Source of the DNA: UBA6544 sp038131165
GTDB lineage: Bacteria; Pseudomonadota; Alphaproteobacteria; UBA8366
DNA length: 64,000 nt
Direction of reading: 5' to 3'
Assembly (NCBI GenBank): GCA_038131165.1
Contig: JAYPOZ010000003.1
Coordinates: 1-64,000 of the forward strand
The notes beneath the pieces were generated by a model that ran no database searches, had not been told where the DNA came from, and saw nothing but the letters and a program-made list of their open reading frames with translations. Made by a program: the position numbers and the translations under genes. Of the stretch, positions 41,111-49,370 are shown piece after piece (position 1 is the stretch's first letter; the number at the start of each line of letters is the position of its first letter).

Positions 41111-42330
41111 GCCGCGCCTCCCGTGTGCGCAGCGATATGGGACACAATTCTGTCGGCAAGCCGGCCCGCCACTTCCTGCTTGGTCAGGCGCGGCCAGTCC
41201 TCGACGCCCGCCGCATGCACCAGATGAATGGTATTCGAATCGCCTCCGAAGGTGCCCGTCTCTGGCGAAACGTCGTTCGCCAGAATCCAGTCGCAGCCTT
41301 TGCGTTCTCGCTTGGCAACAGCGTTCGCCACCACGTTCTCGGTCTCGGCAGCGAAGCCGATGACCAGACCTGGCCGACGGTTTTGGGCTTTTGCCAGCGT
41401 TTGCAGAATATCCGGGTTCTCCGTCAGCCCGAGGGTCGGCGGGCCGCTGCCGTCTTTCTTGAGTTTCTCTGGTGCCGCGGCAGCGACGCGCCAATCCGAG
41501 ACTGCGGCAGCGCAGACGGCAATGTCGGCGGGCAGCGCCGCCTGACAGGCCGCGAGCATTTCAACCGCCGAGTCGACATGGACGACCTTGACGCCGCTCG
41601 GGTCGGGCAAGGCCACGGGGCCGGTGATGAGCGATGTCTCCGCGCCGAGGCCGGCCAGCGCGGCTGCGATGGCATGTCCTTGTTTGCCGGACGAATGATT
41701 GGAGAGATAACGGACCGGATCGATGGCTTCGCGGGTCGGCCCGCTGGTCACGAGCGCCCGCCGCCCCGCCAGCGGACGCGATGTCGGATCCGCGAAATGC
41801 GCCTCCACCGCCGCCACGATGGCCATCGGCTCCGACATGCGGCCAAGGCCGTATTCGCCGCACGCCATATCCCCGGCATCGGGTCCGACGCGGATCAGTC
41901 CGCGGGCCTCCAGCGTCGCGATATTCGCCTGCGTCGCCGCATGCTCCCACATCCGGACGTTCATCGCCGGCGCGAACATAACGGGCTTATCGGTTGCGAG
42001 CAGCACCGTCGTCGCCAGATCGTTCGCCAGACCGCCCGCCATTCGTGCCATGAGATCGGCGCTGGCCGGTGCGATCAGCAGAAGATCGGATTCGCGGGAG
42101 AGGCGGATATGCCCCATCTCCGATTCATCGGTCAGCGAGAAAATTTCGGTGTAAACCTTGTCCTCACTTAGTGCCGATAAAGAAAGCGGCGTCACGAACT
42201 GCGCCCCGCCCGCCGTCAGAACACAGCGAACGGATGCGCCCCGTTCGCGCAGACGCCGTATCAGCTCCAGAGACTTGTAGGCGGCAATACCGCCCGAGAC
42301 GATCAGGAGAACGCGCTTCCCGGCGATCAT
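41107..42330 (-). CDS. coaBC: bifunctional phosphopantothenoylcysteine decarboxylase/phosphopantothenate-cysteine ligase
   Basis: A 407-residue coenzyme A synthesis enzyme. The N-terminal flavoprotein decarboxylase part (about 1-185) has LLIVSGGIAAYKSLELIRRL, LIAPASADLMARMAGGLAND and PAMNVRMWEHAATQAN; the C-terminal CTP-dependent ligase has GRRALVTSGPTREAIDPVRY and LKKDGSGPPTLGLTENPDIL. The two-domain order is the normal bacterial one. It precedes dut with a 4-bp overlap and follows ubiB by 105 bp. Confidence 0.94.
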   Translation of the reverse strand: MIAGKRVLLIVSGGIAAYKSLELIRRLRERGASVRCVLTAGGAQFVTPLSLSALSEDKVYTEIFSLTDESEMGHIRLSRESDLLLIAPASADLMARMAGGLANDLATTVLLATDKPVMFAPAMNVRMWEHAATQANIATLEARGLIRVGPDAGDMACGEYGLGRMSEPMAIVAAVEAHFADPTSRPLAGRRALVTSGPTREAIDPVRYLSNHSSGKQGHAIAAALAGLGAETSLITGPVALPDPSGVKVVHVDSAVEMLAACQAALPADIAVCAAAVSDWRVAAAAPEKLKKDGSGPPTLGLTENPDILQTLAKAQNRRPGLVIGFAAETENVVANAVAKRERKGCDWILANDVSPETGTFGGDSNTIHLVHAAGVEDWPRLTKQEVAGRLADRIVSHIAAHTGGAA

Positions 42331-42435
42331 TACCGTTTCCCTTCAGGGCGATGCATTTTCACAAGTTGAAACTGTATTTAATATCTCCGCTAGACAAGGA
42401 CAAGGAGCGGCATCGCAACTTCTCCCGTCGACGCT

Positions 42436-43980
42436 TCATTCCAACACGGAGAGCCCCATCAGCGCGACGGCCAAAAGCCCAGCGGCCAGAAGCGCCCAGT
42501 AGCGCCACGTGCCTCCGCGTTCGCGCGCACGAAACGCTTCGACGGTCTCGGGATGCAGGCGCAAACCCTCCGCGGAGATCATTTCCGCCGCCGTATCCAT
42601 CTTGGCGAGGTAGATCGGTAACTTCTCGATACCGCGCGCCACTTCCCGGGCCAGATCGCGAATCCGCGCTTCGGGGCCGCGGTTCTCCCGGACCCATTCG
42701 ACGATCAGGGGCTCCGCCATCATCCAGATGTTGGTGTCCGGGTCGAGTTTCCGCCCGACCCCTTCGGCCACCAGCATGGTTTTCTGCAACAGCAGGAGTT
42801 GGGGTTGGGTTTCCATCTCGAACGTCCGCGTGACCTGGAAGAGCTGGCCGAGCAGCCGGGCAATGGAAATTTCGTTCTGCGGCCGACCGAGAATCGGCTC
42901 CGCAATCGCGCGGCAGGCCTGGCTGAACGCGCCCAGGGACTTGTCGGCGGGCACATAGCCGGCAAGAAAATGAATCTCGGCCACCCGGTAATAGTCGCGT
43001 TGCAGAAACGCGACGAGCATGTCGGCGAGAAAGTGCCGGGTCTGCCGGTCGAGCCGTCCCATGATTCCGAAGTCGACAGGGCTAAGTACACCGTCGGTTG
43101 CGACGAACATATTTCCGGGATGCATGTCCGCATGAAAGAATCCGTCCCGGAACACCTGATTGAAAAAGGCCCGCGCGGACCGCGCCAGAACTTCCGCCGG
43201 CACCAAGCCGGCAGCGATCAGCCGGTCGATCTCGTCGATGGGAATGCCGTCGACCCGCTCCAGCGTCAGGACGCGGCGCGACGTCCGAGTCCAATCCACA
43301 GCCGGGATGCGAAATTCAGGATCCGCGGCAAAATTTTCGGCCAATTCGCCGGCGGCCGCCGCTTCGAGACGTAGGTCCATCTCGAGCGTAACCGTCTCCT
43401 CGAAATTGCGCACGATCTCCACCGGCTTCAGCCGCCGCAGCGCCGGGAAGAAGCCTTCCAGCCTCCGCGCCAGCCAATAGAAGAAGGCGATATCGCGACC
43501 GAAGGCATCTTCAATGCCGGGCCGCAGTATCTTGACCGCCACATCAACGCCGCCGTGAAGCCGGGCAAAATGAACCTGGGCGATGGAGGCCGCCGCCGTG
43601 GGCTGTTCCTCGAAATGCTCGAACAGCTCCGCCGGGCCGAGCCCAAATTCGTGCTTCAGCGTCGCCGTGGCCTCGGCGGAAGAGAAGGGCGGCAAGTCGT
43701 CCTGCAAGGCGGAAAGGTCGTCCGCAACACCGTCGCCGATCAGATCGCCCCGCACGGCTAGCGATTGACCGAGCTTGATGAAGGTTGGGCCGAGCGACTG
43801 CAACGCCCGCGCGAGCCGTTCGCCCGGACGCTGTCCTTTGGCGCTTCCCTCGATCAGACGCAGAAGCACGGTCAGCCACCGGGGCGCACCGAACGCTTCC
43901 AGCGGAAACAGCGCCCCGTGACGGGCGAGGGTCCAGACCAGTCGGCACAGGCGATACGGATGGGAAAGGCCGAAGCTCAT
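42436..43980 (-). CDS. ubiB: ubiquinone biosynthesis accessory kinase-like protein
   Basis: A 514-residue ABC1/ADCK-type atypical kinase required for ubiquinone synthesis. Characteristic segments are SLGPTFIKLGQSLAVRGD (the KxGQ motif), QPTAAASIAQVHFARL (Ala-rich loop), VDVAVKILRPGIEDAF and the catalytic-loop FHADMHPGNMFVATDG. The C-terminal helix (RYWALLAAGLLAVALMGLSV) anchors it in the membrane, as usual for UbiB. The Met at 43980 is preferred since GAGGAG lies 8 bp upstream. It follows ubiE by 33 bp. Confidence 0.93.
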   Translation of the reverse strand: MSFGLSHPYRLCRLVWTLARHGALFPLEAFGAPRWLTVLLRLIEGSAKGQRPGERLARALQSLGPTFIKLGQSLAVRGDLIGDGVADDLSALQDDLPPFSSAEATATLKHEFGLGPAELFEHFEEQPTAAASIAQVHFARLHGGVDVAVKILRPGIEDAFGRDIAFFYWLARRLEGFFPALRRLKPVEIVRNFEETVTLEMDLRLEAAAAGELAENFAADPEFRIPAVDWTRTSRRVLTLERVDGIPIDEIDRLIAAGLVPAEVLARSARAFFNQVFRDGFFHADMHPGNMFVATDGVLSPVDFGIMGRLDRQTRHFLADMLVAFLQRDYYRVAEIHFLAGYVPADKSLGAFSQACRAIAEPILGRPQNEISIARLLGQLFQVTRTFEMETQPQLLLLQKTMLVAEGVGRKLDPDTNIWMMAEPLIVEWVRENRGPEARIRDLAREVARGIEKLPIYLAKMDTAAEMISAEGLRLHPETVEAFRARERGGTWRYWALLAAGLLAVALMGLSVLE

Positions 43981-44013
43981 CTCTGCGCTCCTCGCCACCA
44001 CCGCGGGGAGCGG

Positions 44014-44790
44014 CTAGAGACGCCAGCCATCATGGATGGCGGCGATGCCGCGCGTGAGGTTGCGGAAGGAGACGCGCTCGAAGCCGACGGCTTCCATCCG
44101 CGCCGCGAGATCGGCCTGGGCGGGAAAGCGCCGAATGCTCTCGACGAGATAACGGTAGGAATCCGCGTCGTCCGCGACGAGGCGGCCGAGCGTCGGTAGC
44201 ACGCCGAAGGAAAACCGGTCGTAAAGATCACTCAGCAGCGGGCTTTCCACATGACTGAACTCAAGACAGAGAAACCGGCCGCCCGGCCTCAGCACGCGGT
44301 GTGCTTCGGCCAGGGCTGCGTCGATGCGCGTCACGTTCCGCAGGCCGAAGGCGATGGTATAGGCTTCGACGGAATCGTCCGGCAGCGGCAGCGCTTCGGC
44401 ATCGCCCACGACCCAATCGATGCCGCGATGCTTGTTCCGGTCGATGGCGCGGTTGCGGCCGACCGAGACCATGGCCTGATTGATGTCGCACACCGTCACC
44501 CGGCCGCCGCCGGCGTCGACAAACCGACCCGCGATGTCGCCGGTCCCACCGGCCACATCGAGCAGATGCATGCCGGCGCGAGGACGCAGCTGATCGATCA
44601 AACTGCTCTTCCACAGCCGGTGGATTCCCCCGGACATCAGATCGTTCATCAGGTCGTACCGGTCGGCCACGCTGTCGAACACGTCGCGGACCAAAGCCGA
44701 TTTTTCGTCAGCATCCACTTCGCGGTACCCGAAATGGGTTCGCGCTGTGCCGTCGTCTTCGGTATGATGCATGTCTTCCGACCGTTTCAT
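44014..44790 (-). CDS. ubiE: demethylmenaquinone/ubiquinone methyltransferase
   Basis: A 258-residue SAM-dependent C-methyltransferase of quinone synthesis. It shows the family motif YDLMNDLMSGGIHRLWKSSL, the SAM-binding LLDVAGGTGDIAGRFV and then YTIAFGLRNVTRID and FLCLEFSHVESPLLSD. Length and motif order are normal. Start is Met1 at 44790 or Met7 at 44772. It is divergent from mutM with a 48-bp gap and heads the leftward ubi-coa-dut-cys run. Confidence 0.95.
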   Translation of the reverse strand: MKRSEDMHHTEDDGTARTHFGYREVDADEKSALVRDVFDSVADRYDLMNDLMSGGIHRLWKSSLIDQLRPRAGMHLLDVAGGTGDIAGRFVDAGGGRVTVCDINQAMVSVGRNRAIDRNKHRGIDWVVGDAEALPLPDDSVEAYTIAFGLRNVTRIDAALAEAHRVLRPGGRFLCLEFSHVESPLLSDLYDRFSFGVLPTLGRLVADDADSYRYLVESIRRFPAQADLAARMEAVGFERVSFRNLTRGIAAIHDGWRL

Positions 44791-44838
44791 GGCCGCGACG
44801 ATAGCCTAGGGCGTTCGGCTTTGCTAGAACCTCGGACG

Positions 44839-45669
44839 ATGCCTGAATTACCTGAAGTCGAAACCGTTTGCCGCGGCCTGCGCCCCAAGATGGAGGGCCG
44901 CCGGCTCGTGACCGTGATTCAGCGCCGGCCGGATTTGCGCTTCCCGCTGCCGGCCGAGTTTTCCACCCGCCTGACGGGACGCGTCGTCGAGCGGATCGAG
45001 CGCCGGGCGAAATATATCCTGGCGCATCTGGACGACGGCTGGACCTTGATGGCGCATCTCGGCATGTCGGGGCGGATGACGTTGATCGACGGGCCGCCAC
45101 CCACGGCGGCCAAGCACGACCATATCGAGTTCCTGACCGACGAGGGCACGACGATCCGCTACAACGATGCCCGGCGCTTCGGCTTCATGGAGCTCATCGA
45201 AACATCGACGTTGGGTGCGCATCCCATGCTGCGCGACCTGGGGCCGGAACCCTTGTCGAATGCTTTCAACGCCGTCGCGTTGAGCGCAGCCCTGCACGGT
45301 CGCCGCAGTCCTATCAAGGCGGCGTTGCTGGATCAAAAGACTGTCGCCGGCCTCGGCAACATCTATGTCTGCGAAGCGCTGTTCCGGGCTGCGATCTCCC
45401 CAAAGCGCAGCGCCCATACGATCCCGGGCCGCCGCGCCGAACGCTTGGTGACGGCGATTCGCGATGTGCTGACCGCTGCCATTGCCGCCGGCGGGTCGTC
45501 TTTGCGTGATTACGTCCAGGCCGATGGGGAGCTCGGTTATTTTCAGCACAATTGGCGGGTTTACGGACACGAGGGTGATCCCTGCGGCTACACCGGCTGC
45601 GAGGGGACGATCGGGCGCATCGTCCAATCGGGGCGCTCGACTTTCTATTGCGGAAAACATCAGAGATGA
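44839..45669 (+). CDS. mutM: formamidopyrimidine-DNA glycosylase
   Basis: A 276-residue base-excision repair glycosylase/AP lyase removing 8-oxoguanine. The N-terminal catalytic Pro is in MPELPEVETVCRGLRPKMEG; the beta-hairpin Lys follows in the LMAHLGMSGRM region, and the GLGNIYVCEALFRAAISP helix-two-turn-helix and the C-terminal zinc finger are visible. The zinc site reads CGYTGC ... STFYCGKHQR, so the fourth ligand is His rather than Cys. The frame extends far upstream into ubiE but the start at 44839 gives the canonical MPELPEVE. Divergent from ubiE. Confidence 0.95.
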   Translation: MPELPEVETVCRGLRPKMEGRRLVTVIQRRPDLRFPLPAEFSTRLTGRVVERIERRAKYILAHLDDGWTLMAHLGMSGRMTLIDGPPPTAAKHDHIEFLTDEGTTIRYNDARRFGFMELIETSTLGAHPMLRDLGPEPLSNAFNAVALSAALHGRRSPIKAALLDQKTVAGLGNIYVCEALFRAAISPKRSAHTIPGRRAERLVTAIRDVLTAAIAAGGSSLRDYVQADGELGYFQHNWRVYGHEGDPCGYTGCEGTIGRIVQSGRSTFYCGKHQR

Positions 45670-45685
45670 TCAAAGTGCCGCCATC

Positions 45686-46045
45686 ATGTACCGCGTTGTC
45701 CTAATCTTACTTGTCGGCGTGTGGATCGCCGCCGGCGCCCGGGCGCAGGATTTCGTGCCGGGCTTCGAGGACGTACCGATCCTCGAAGGACTGACGGTCG
45801 TACCGGACGCGGGCCATGTGTTCGACTCGCCGGCAGGGCGCCTGGTTGAGAGCCATGCCAGCGGGCAGGTGACGGCGGACGAGGTTCGGGCGTTTTACCG
45901 CGAAACCTTGGCGGCGCTCGGTTGGCACGCTATCCGCGATGACACCTATGCGCGCAACGACGAAATCCTAACCATCGAGATTCAAGGTCCGGCCGCGGAC
46001 AAGACCATCACGGTCGTGTTTCACCTGTCGCCGCACCGGCCCTGA
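45686..46045 (+). CDS. small exported protein of unknown function
   Basis: A 119-residue protein with a signal peptide (MYRVVLILLVGVWIAAGARA, cleavage near AQDFVPG). The mature part includes EDVPILEGLTVVPDAGHVFD, then SPAGRLVESHASGQ and TADEVRAFYRETLAALGW, and ends in a beta-strand segment DEILTIEIQGPAADK. I do not recognise a named family, but a small exported protein between mutM and echA fits the conserved alphaproteobacterial neighbourhood. It lies 16 bp after mutM and 33 bp before the enoyl-CoA hydratase. Confidence 0.7.
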   Translation: MYRVVLILLVGVWIAAGARAQDFVPGFEDVPILEGLTVVPDAGHVFDSPAGRLVESHASGQVTADEVRAFYRETLAALGWHAIRDDTYARNDEILTIEIQGPAADKTITVVFHLSPHRP

Positions 46046-46078
46046 TCGCAGGACTATTTTTAAGGGAGAGCCTTCGCA

Positions 46079-46855
46079 ATGGCCTATGAACACATTCTCG
46101 TCGAAACCCGTGGCCCGGTCGGGCTTATCACGCTGAACCGTCCGAAGGCGATGAATGCGCTTTGCGCAGATCTGGCCCGGGAGATCGCGGAGGCGGTCGA
46201 CGCCTACGAAGCTGACGATGCGATCGGCGCCCTTGTCATCACCGGCTCCGAAAAAGCGTTTTGCGCCGGTGCCGATATCAAGGAAATGGCGTCCAAGAAC
46301 TACATGGACGTCTACAAGGAAGATTTCATCACCGTCAATTGGGAGCGCCTCGCGCAATGCCGCAAACCGGTCATTGCCGCCGTGGCGGGCTATGCGCTGG
46401 GCGGCGGTTGCGAGTTCGCGATGATGTGCGATTTCATACTCGCCGCCGATACCGCGAAATTCGGTCAGCCGGAGATCACCATCGGCACCATTCCGGGCGC
46501 CGGGGGAACGCAACGGCTGACGCGGTTCGTCGGCAAGTCGAAAGCGATGGAGATGGTCATCACCGGCCGCATGATGGATGCGGAAGAGGCTGAGCGGTCC
46601 GGCTTGGTGAGCCGGATCGTGCCGGCCGCGGAGCTGGTCGACGAAGCGGTCAAGACGGCGGAGAAGATCGCCAACCTGTCGCGCCCTGTGGTCATGCTGG
46701 CGAAAGAATCGGTCAACCGAGCGTACGAGACCACGCTGGCGGAGGGCGTTCGCTTCGAGCGCCGGGTGTTCCACTCGACTTTTGCGACGGAAGACCAGAA
46801 GGAAGGCATGTCCGCATTCGCGGAGAAACGGAAAGCCGAATTCAAACATCGATAG
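46079..46855 (+). CDS. enoyl-CoA hydratase
   Basis: A 258-residue crotonase-fold protein hydrating 2-enoyl-CoA in beta-oxidation. The oxyanion hole and catalytic Glu regions are AVAGYALGGGCEFAMMCDFI and FGQPEITIGTIPGAGGTQRL, with both catalytic Glu present. GSEKAFCAGADIKEM gives the CoA-binding part. An AGGGAGAG ribosome site precedes the ATG. The gene sits next to rpsT-dnaA, as in related alphaproteobacteria; no other beta-oxidation gene is adjacent. Confidence 0.94.
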   Translation: MAYEHILVETRGPVGLITLNRPKAMNALCADLAREIAEAVDAYEADDAIGALVITGSEKAFCAGADIKEMASKNYMDVYKEDFITVNWERLAQCRKPVIAAVAGYALGGGCEFAMMCDFILAADTAKFGQPEITIGTIPGAGGTQRLTRFVGKSKAMEMVITGRMMDAEEAERSGLVSRIVPAAELVDEAVKTAEKIANLSRPVVMLAKESVNRAYETTLAEGVRFERRVFHSTFATEDQKEGMSAFAEKRKAEFKHR

Positions 46856-46946
46856 GAATCCGGCCACGTCGATCACAATACAGCCGCACAACCGCGGCTC
46901 GCGCATTCGGGGCGGGCGGAAACCGGGTTCTCCCACGGCTTTGGGC

Positions 46947-46975
46947 TTGACGCACGTCCCATGCGCCGTTACAAC
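46947..46975 (+). promoter_or_regulatory. rpsT promoter
   Basis: TTGACG (46947-46952), 17-bp spacer, TACAAC (46970-46975), ending 37 bp before the rpsT ATG. A good sigma-70-type match in a non-coding gap. Confidence 0.6.
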
Positions 46976-47012
46976 CCGCGCCACTCGATACATGTGACGA
47001 ACGGAATTCGAA

Positions 47013-47273
47013 ATGGCAAATAGCCGAGCCGCCAAAAAACGTGTGCGCCAAAACGAGCGCCACAGCATTCGCAACCGCGCACGCCGAAGCCGTGTCCGCA
47101 GCTATCTTCGCAAAGTCGAAGAGGCGATTGCGAGCGGCGACAAGACCGCGGCCGAAGCCGCCTACCGGGAAGTGATGCCGGTGTTACACCGTAGTTCGCA
47201 AAAGGGTGCGTTCCATCGCAACACAATCGGACGGAAACTGTCGGGCTTGTCGCGACGGATCAACGCGCTCTAA
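47013..47273 (+). CDS. rpsT: 30S ribosomal protein S20
   Basis: An 86-residue primary rRNA-binding protein of the small subunit. MANSRAAKKRVRQNERHSIR is the family's N-terminus and SSQKGAFHRNTIGRKLSGLS its C-terminal signature. Very basic, no domains beyond the S20 helical bundle. Own promoter and terminator flank it, so it is monocistronic, 739 bp upstream of dnaA (gap 47274-47808 plus S20). Confidence 0.97.
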   Translation: MANSRAAKKRVRQNERHSIRNRARRSRVRSYLRKVEEAIASGDKTAAEAAYREVMPVLHRSSQKGAFHRNTIGRKLSGLSRRINAL

Positions 47274-47808
47274 TTCTCGCCGCGAGAACTGAATTTGAGG
47301 ACGGCCGCCAGCCTATGCTTGGCGGCCTTTTTCGTTTTACCGGCGCACGCGTGGATTTAGCCGATTCGCTCCCGAGTCAATTCATTTATTTTTTGTGTTC
47401 TCCTTTCAGACCCGTTGCGGGTGCGTTTAAGCGCCGCTACAGTTTCAATCGTTGTTGCCGTCTGGGGAAACGCATTGCCAGGTTCACCTAAAGAACTGGT
47501 GAAATAAAAATCTGCAATACTGAAGAATTAAAGGCTGGAAGTACAGTTATAGAAATTAAAATCTACCGAATACTTGCCTGACCTTCGATTGAGTATTGGA
47601 GAATCCGCCCGCTTCTGGTCACGAGACGGGGCACTCGTGGCTGCAGCCGGGGCCGGAGAACGTACTCCCCTATTATTTCGCCTCCACCCTTTCGGGTATC
47701 GGCGGATAGTGAAGACGGGTTGGGGTTCCGGCCACGCAAGTGGCTGGGTTCAAACAGTGGCTCGTGTTGCGAACGCAAGCGGGTATAAACGTCGGGGTAA
47801 CAGGCCGG
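47274..47808. other. 535-bp rpsT-dnaA intergenic region
   Basis: The left end holds the rpsT terminator. The middle (about 47380-47575) is notably AT-rich, with stretches such as TTCATTTATTTTTTGTG and AAAATAAAAATCTGC-like sequence, unlike the GC-rich surroundings. Nearest dnaA are GC-rich segments with short palindromes (CGCCTCCACCC region). I found no good DnaA box (TTATNCACA) on either strand, so it is not assigned as oriC. The dnaA promoter must lie here. No gene is visible. Confidence 0.5.
47303..47333 (+). terminator. rho-independent terminator after rpsT
   Basis: GGCCGCCA (47303-47310) pairs with TGGCGGCC (47320-47327) around a 9-base loop, followed directly by TTTTTC. A strong intrinsic terminator 29 bp after the rpsT stop. 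Confidence 0.88.
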
Positions 47809-49155
47809 ATGAGCGATAGACTATCGGCACAATGGGCGAGAATCAGGGGAAGATTGCGGGCGGAATACGGCGAATCGGCGTATCGCAGCTGGTTGAAGCC
47901 AATGACCTTCGTCGGTGTCGAGAGAGGTCGGGTTCGGATTTCCGTCCCGACCCGATTCATGCGCGATTGGATCGAGTCGCAGTACGCGGAGCGCTTGGTG
48001 AGCCTCTGGGCCCTCGAAGCGCGCGGCATCGACGGCATCGACGTTGTCGTGGCGGACGGTTCCATCGACGAAGACAGCGCCCTGCCGACACCCAGCCCGG
48101 CCGCCATTCGCGAAACCGAGTCCCGAAACAATATCAGCGCCCCGCTTGATCTCAGATTCACCTTCGAGAATTTCATCGTCGGCAAACCAAACGAACTTGC
48201 CTTTGCCGCCGCGCGCCGCGTCGCGGAAGCCGACATCGCGCCTTATAATCCGCTTTTCCTCTATGGCGGCGTCGGGCTCGGCAAGACCCATCTCATGCAT
48301 GCGATCGCATGGCACATCCGCGAGACTCAGCCCGAGAAGCGGGTCATTTACCTGTCGGCCGAAAAATTCATGTATCAGTTCATCCGGGCCCTGCGTTTCC
48401 GGGATACCGTCGCCTTCAAGGAGCAGTTCCGTTCGGTCGATATCCTGATGATCGACGATGTTCAGTTCATCGCTGGAAAGGACAGCACACAGGAAGAATT
48501 CTTCCATACCTTCAATGCTCTGGTGGACCAGAATCGCCAGGTGGTTATTTCGGCGGACAAATCGCCGAACGATTTGGAGGGCATGGAAGAGCGCATGAAG
48601 TCGCGGCTTGGGTGGGGGCTGGTGGCGGATATCCACCCGACGACCTATGAGCTGCGCTACGGCATACTGCAGTCGAAGTCGGAAGATATGGGCGTCGAGA
48701 TACCGCCCAAGATTCTGGAGTTTCTCGCCCACAAGATCACTTCGAACGTGCGCGAGCTGGAAGGCGCGCTCAACCGGATCGTCGCCTATGCCAATCTGAT
48801 CGGCAGAGCGATTACCTTGGAGACGACTCAGGACGTGCTGCAGGATGTTCTGCGGGCCAACGACCGCAAAGTGACGATCGAGGAAATCCAGAAACGCGTC
48901 GCCGAGCATTTCAACATCCGCCTCTCGGAGATGTATTCGTCCCGGCGGGCGCGGGCGGTGGCGCGCCCACGGCAAATCGCCATGTATCTCGCCAAACAGC
49001 TCACCGCGCGGTCCCTGCCTGAGATTGGCCGCAAGTTCGGCGGGCGCGACCACACGACGGTCATGCACGCGGTCAAGAAAGTCGAAGAATTGCGCTCGAT
49101 CGATAACGGCTTTAGCGAGGATGTCGAGCTGCTGCGGCGCATGCTTGAGGTCTAG
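47809..49155 (+). CDS. dnaA: chromosomal replication initiator protein
   Basis: A 448-residue AAA+ initiator. Domain I (about 1-90) with LRAEYGESAYRSWLKPM, an ATPase core with Walker A GGVGLGKTHLMHAI and Walker B ILMIDDVQFIAGKD, the sensor II region ELEGALNRIVAYANLIG, and domain IV DNA-binding signature GRDHTTVMHAVKKVEEL near the C-terminus. Start at MSDRLSAQWARI rather than a 69-bp longer frame because family members begin close to the conserved WARI segment. Upstream of dnaN, recF, gyrB in order. Confidence 0.97.
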   Translation: MSDRLSAQWARIRGRLRAEYGESAYRSWLKPMTFVGVERGRVRISVPTRFMRDWIESQYAERLVSLWALEARGIDGIDVVVADGSIDEDSALPTPSPAAIRETESRNNISAPLDLRFTFENFIVGKPNELAFAAARRVAEADIAPYNPLFLYGGVGLGKTHLMHAIAWHIRETQPEKRVIYLSAEKFMYQFIRALRFRDTVAFKEQFRSVDILMIDDVQFIAGKDSTQEEFFHTFNALVDQNRQVVISADKSPNDLEGMEERMKSRLGWGLVADIHPTTYELRYGILQSKSEDMGVEIPPKILEFLAHKITSNVRELEGALNRIVAYANLIGRAITLETTQDVLQDVLRANDRKVTIEEIQKRVAEHFNIRLSEMYSSRRARAVARPRQIAMYLAKQLTARSLPEIGRKFGGRDHTTVMHAVKKVEELRSIDNGFSEDVELLRRMLEV

Positions 49156-49370
49156 TGCCAACAGCGTGAAATCGCCACGCGGCGAGAAAATATTTCGGCC
49201 AATTTATCCGGGTCCTACCCCCTAAATATGTCGCAGATAGTGGCGACTCATGCTATAAATTGTGTCTTGTTCCCCTTAATGGCCTATTATGGCACTCGGG
49301 CACGCCACACGATTAGGCACCTGGACTAAAAGGCCCATGTTAACATTTCGAATGGCATAAAAAGACAACC
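49156..49370. other. dnaA-dnaN intergenic region
   Basis: A 215-bp AT-rich gap holding candidate -10 boxes (CTATAAATTG near 49253, CCTATTATGG near 49282) that probably belong to the dnaN promoter. TTATCCGGG near 49205 is only a weak DnaA-box resemblance. No gene is visible. Confidence 0.35.

Noticed and set aside
47274..47808. Possible replication origin upstream of dnaA
   Set aside because: AT-rich but no clear DnaA boxes by eye, and alphaproteobacterial origins often lie away from dnaA.
47821..49161. A long - strand frame antisense to dnaA
   Set aside because: dnaA is unmistakable; the reverse frame has no ribosome site and no family resemblance.
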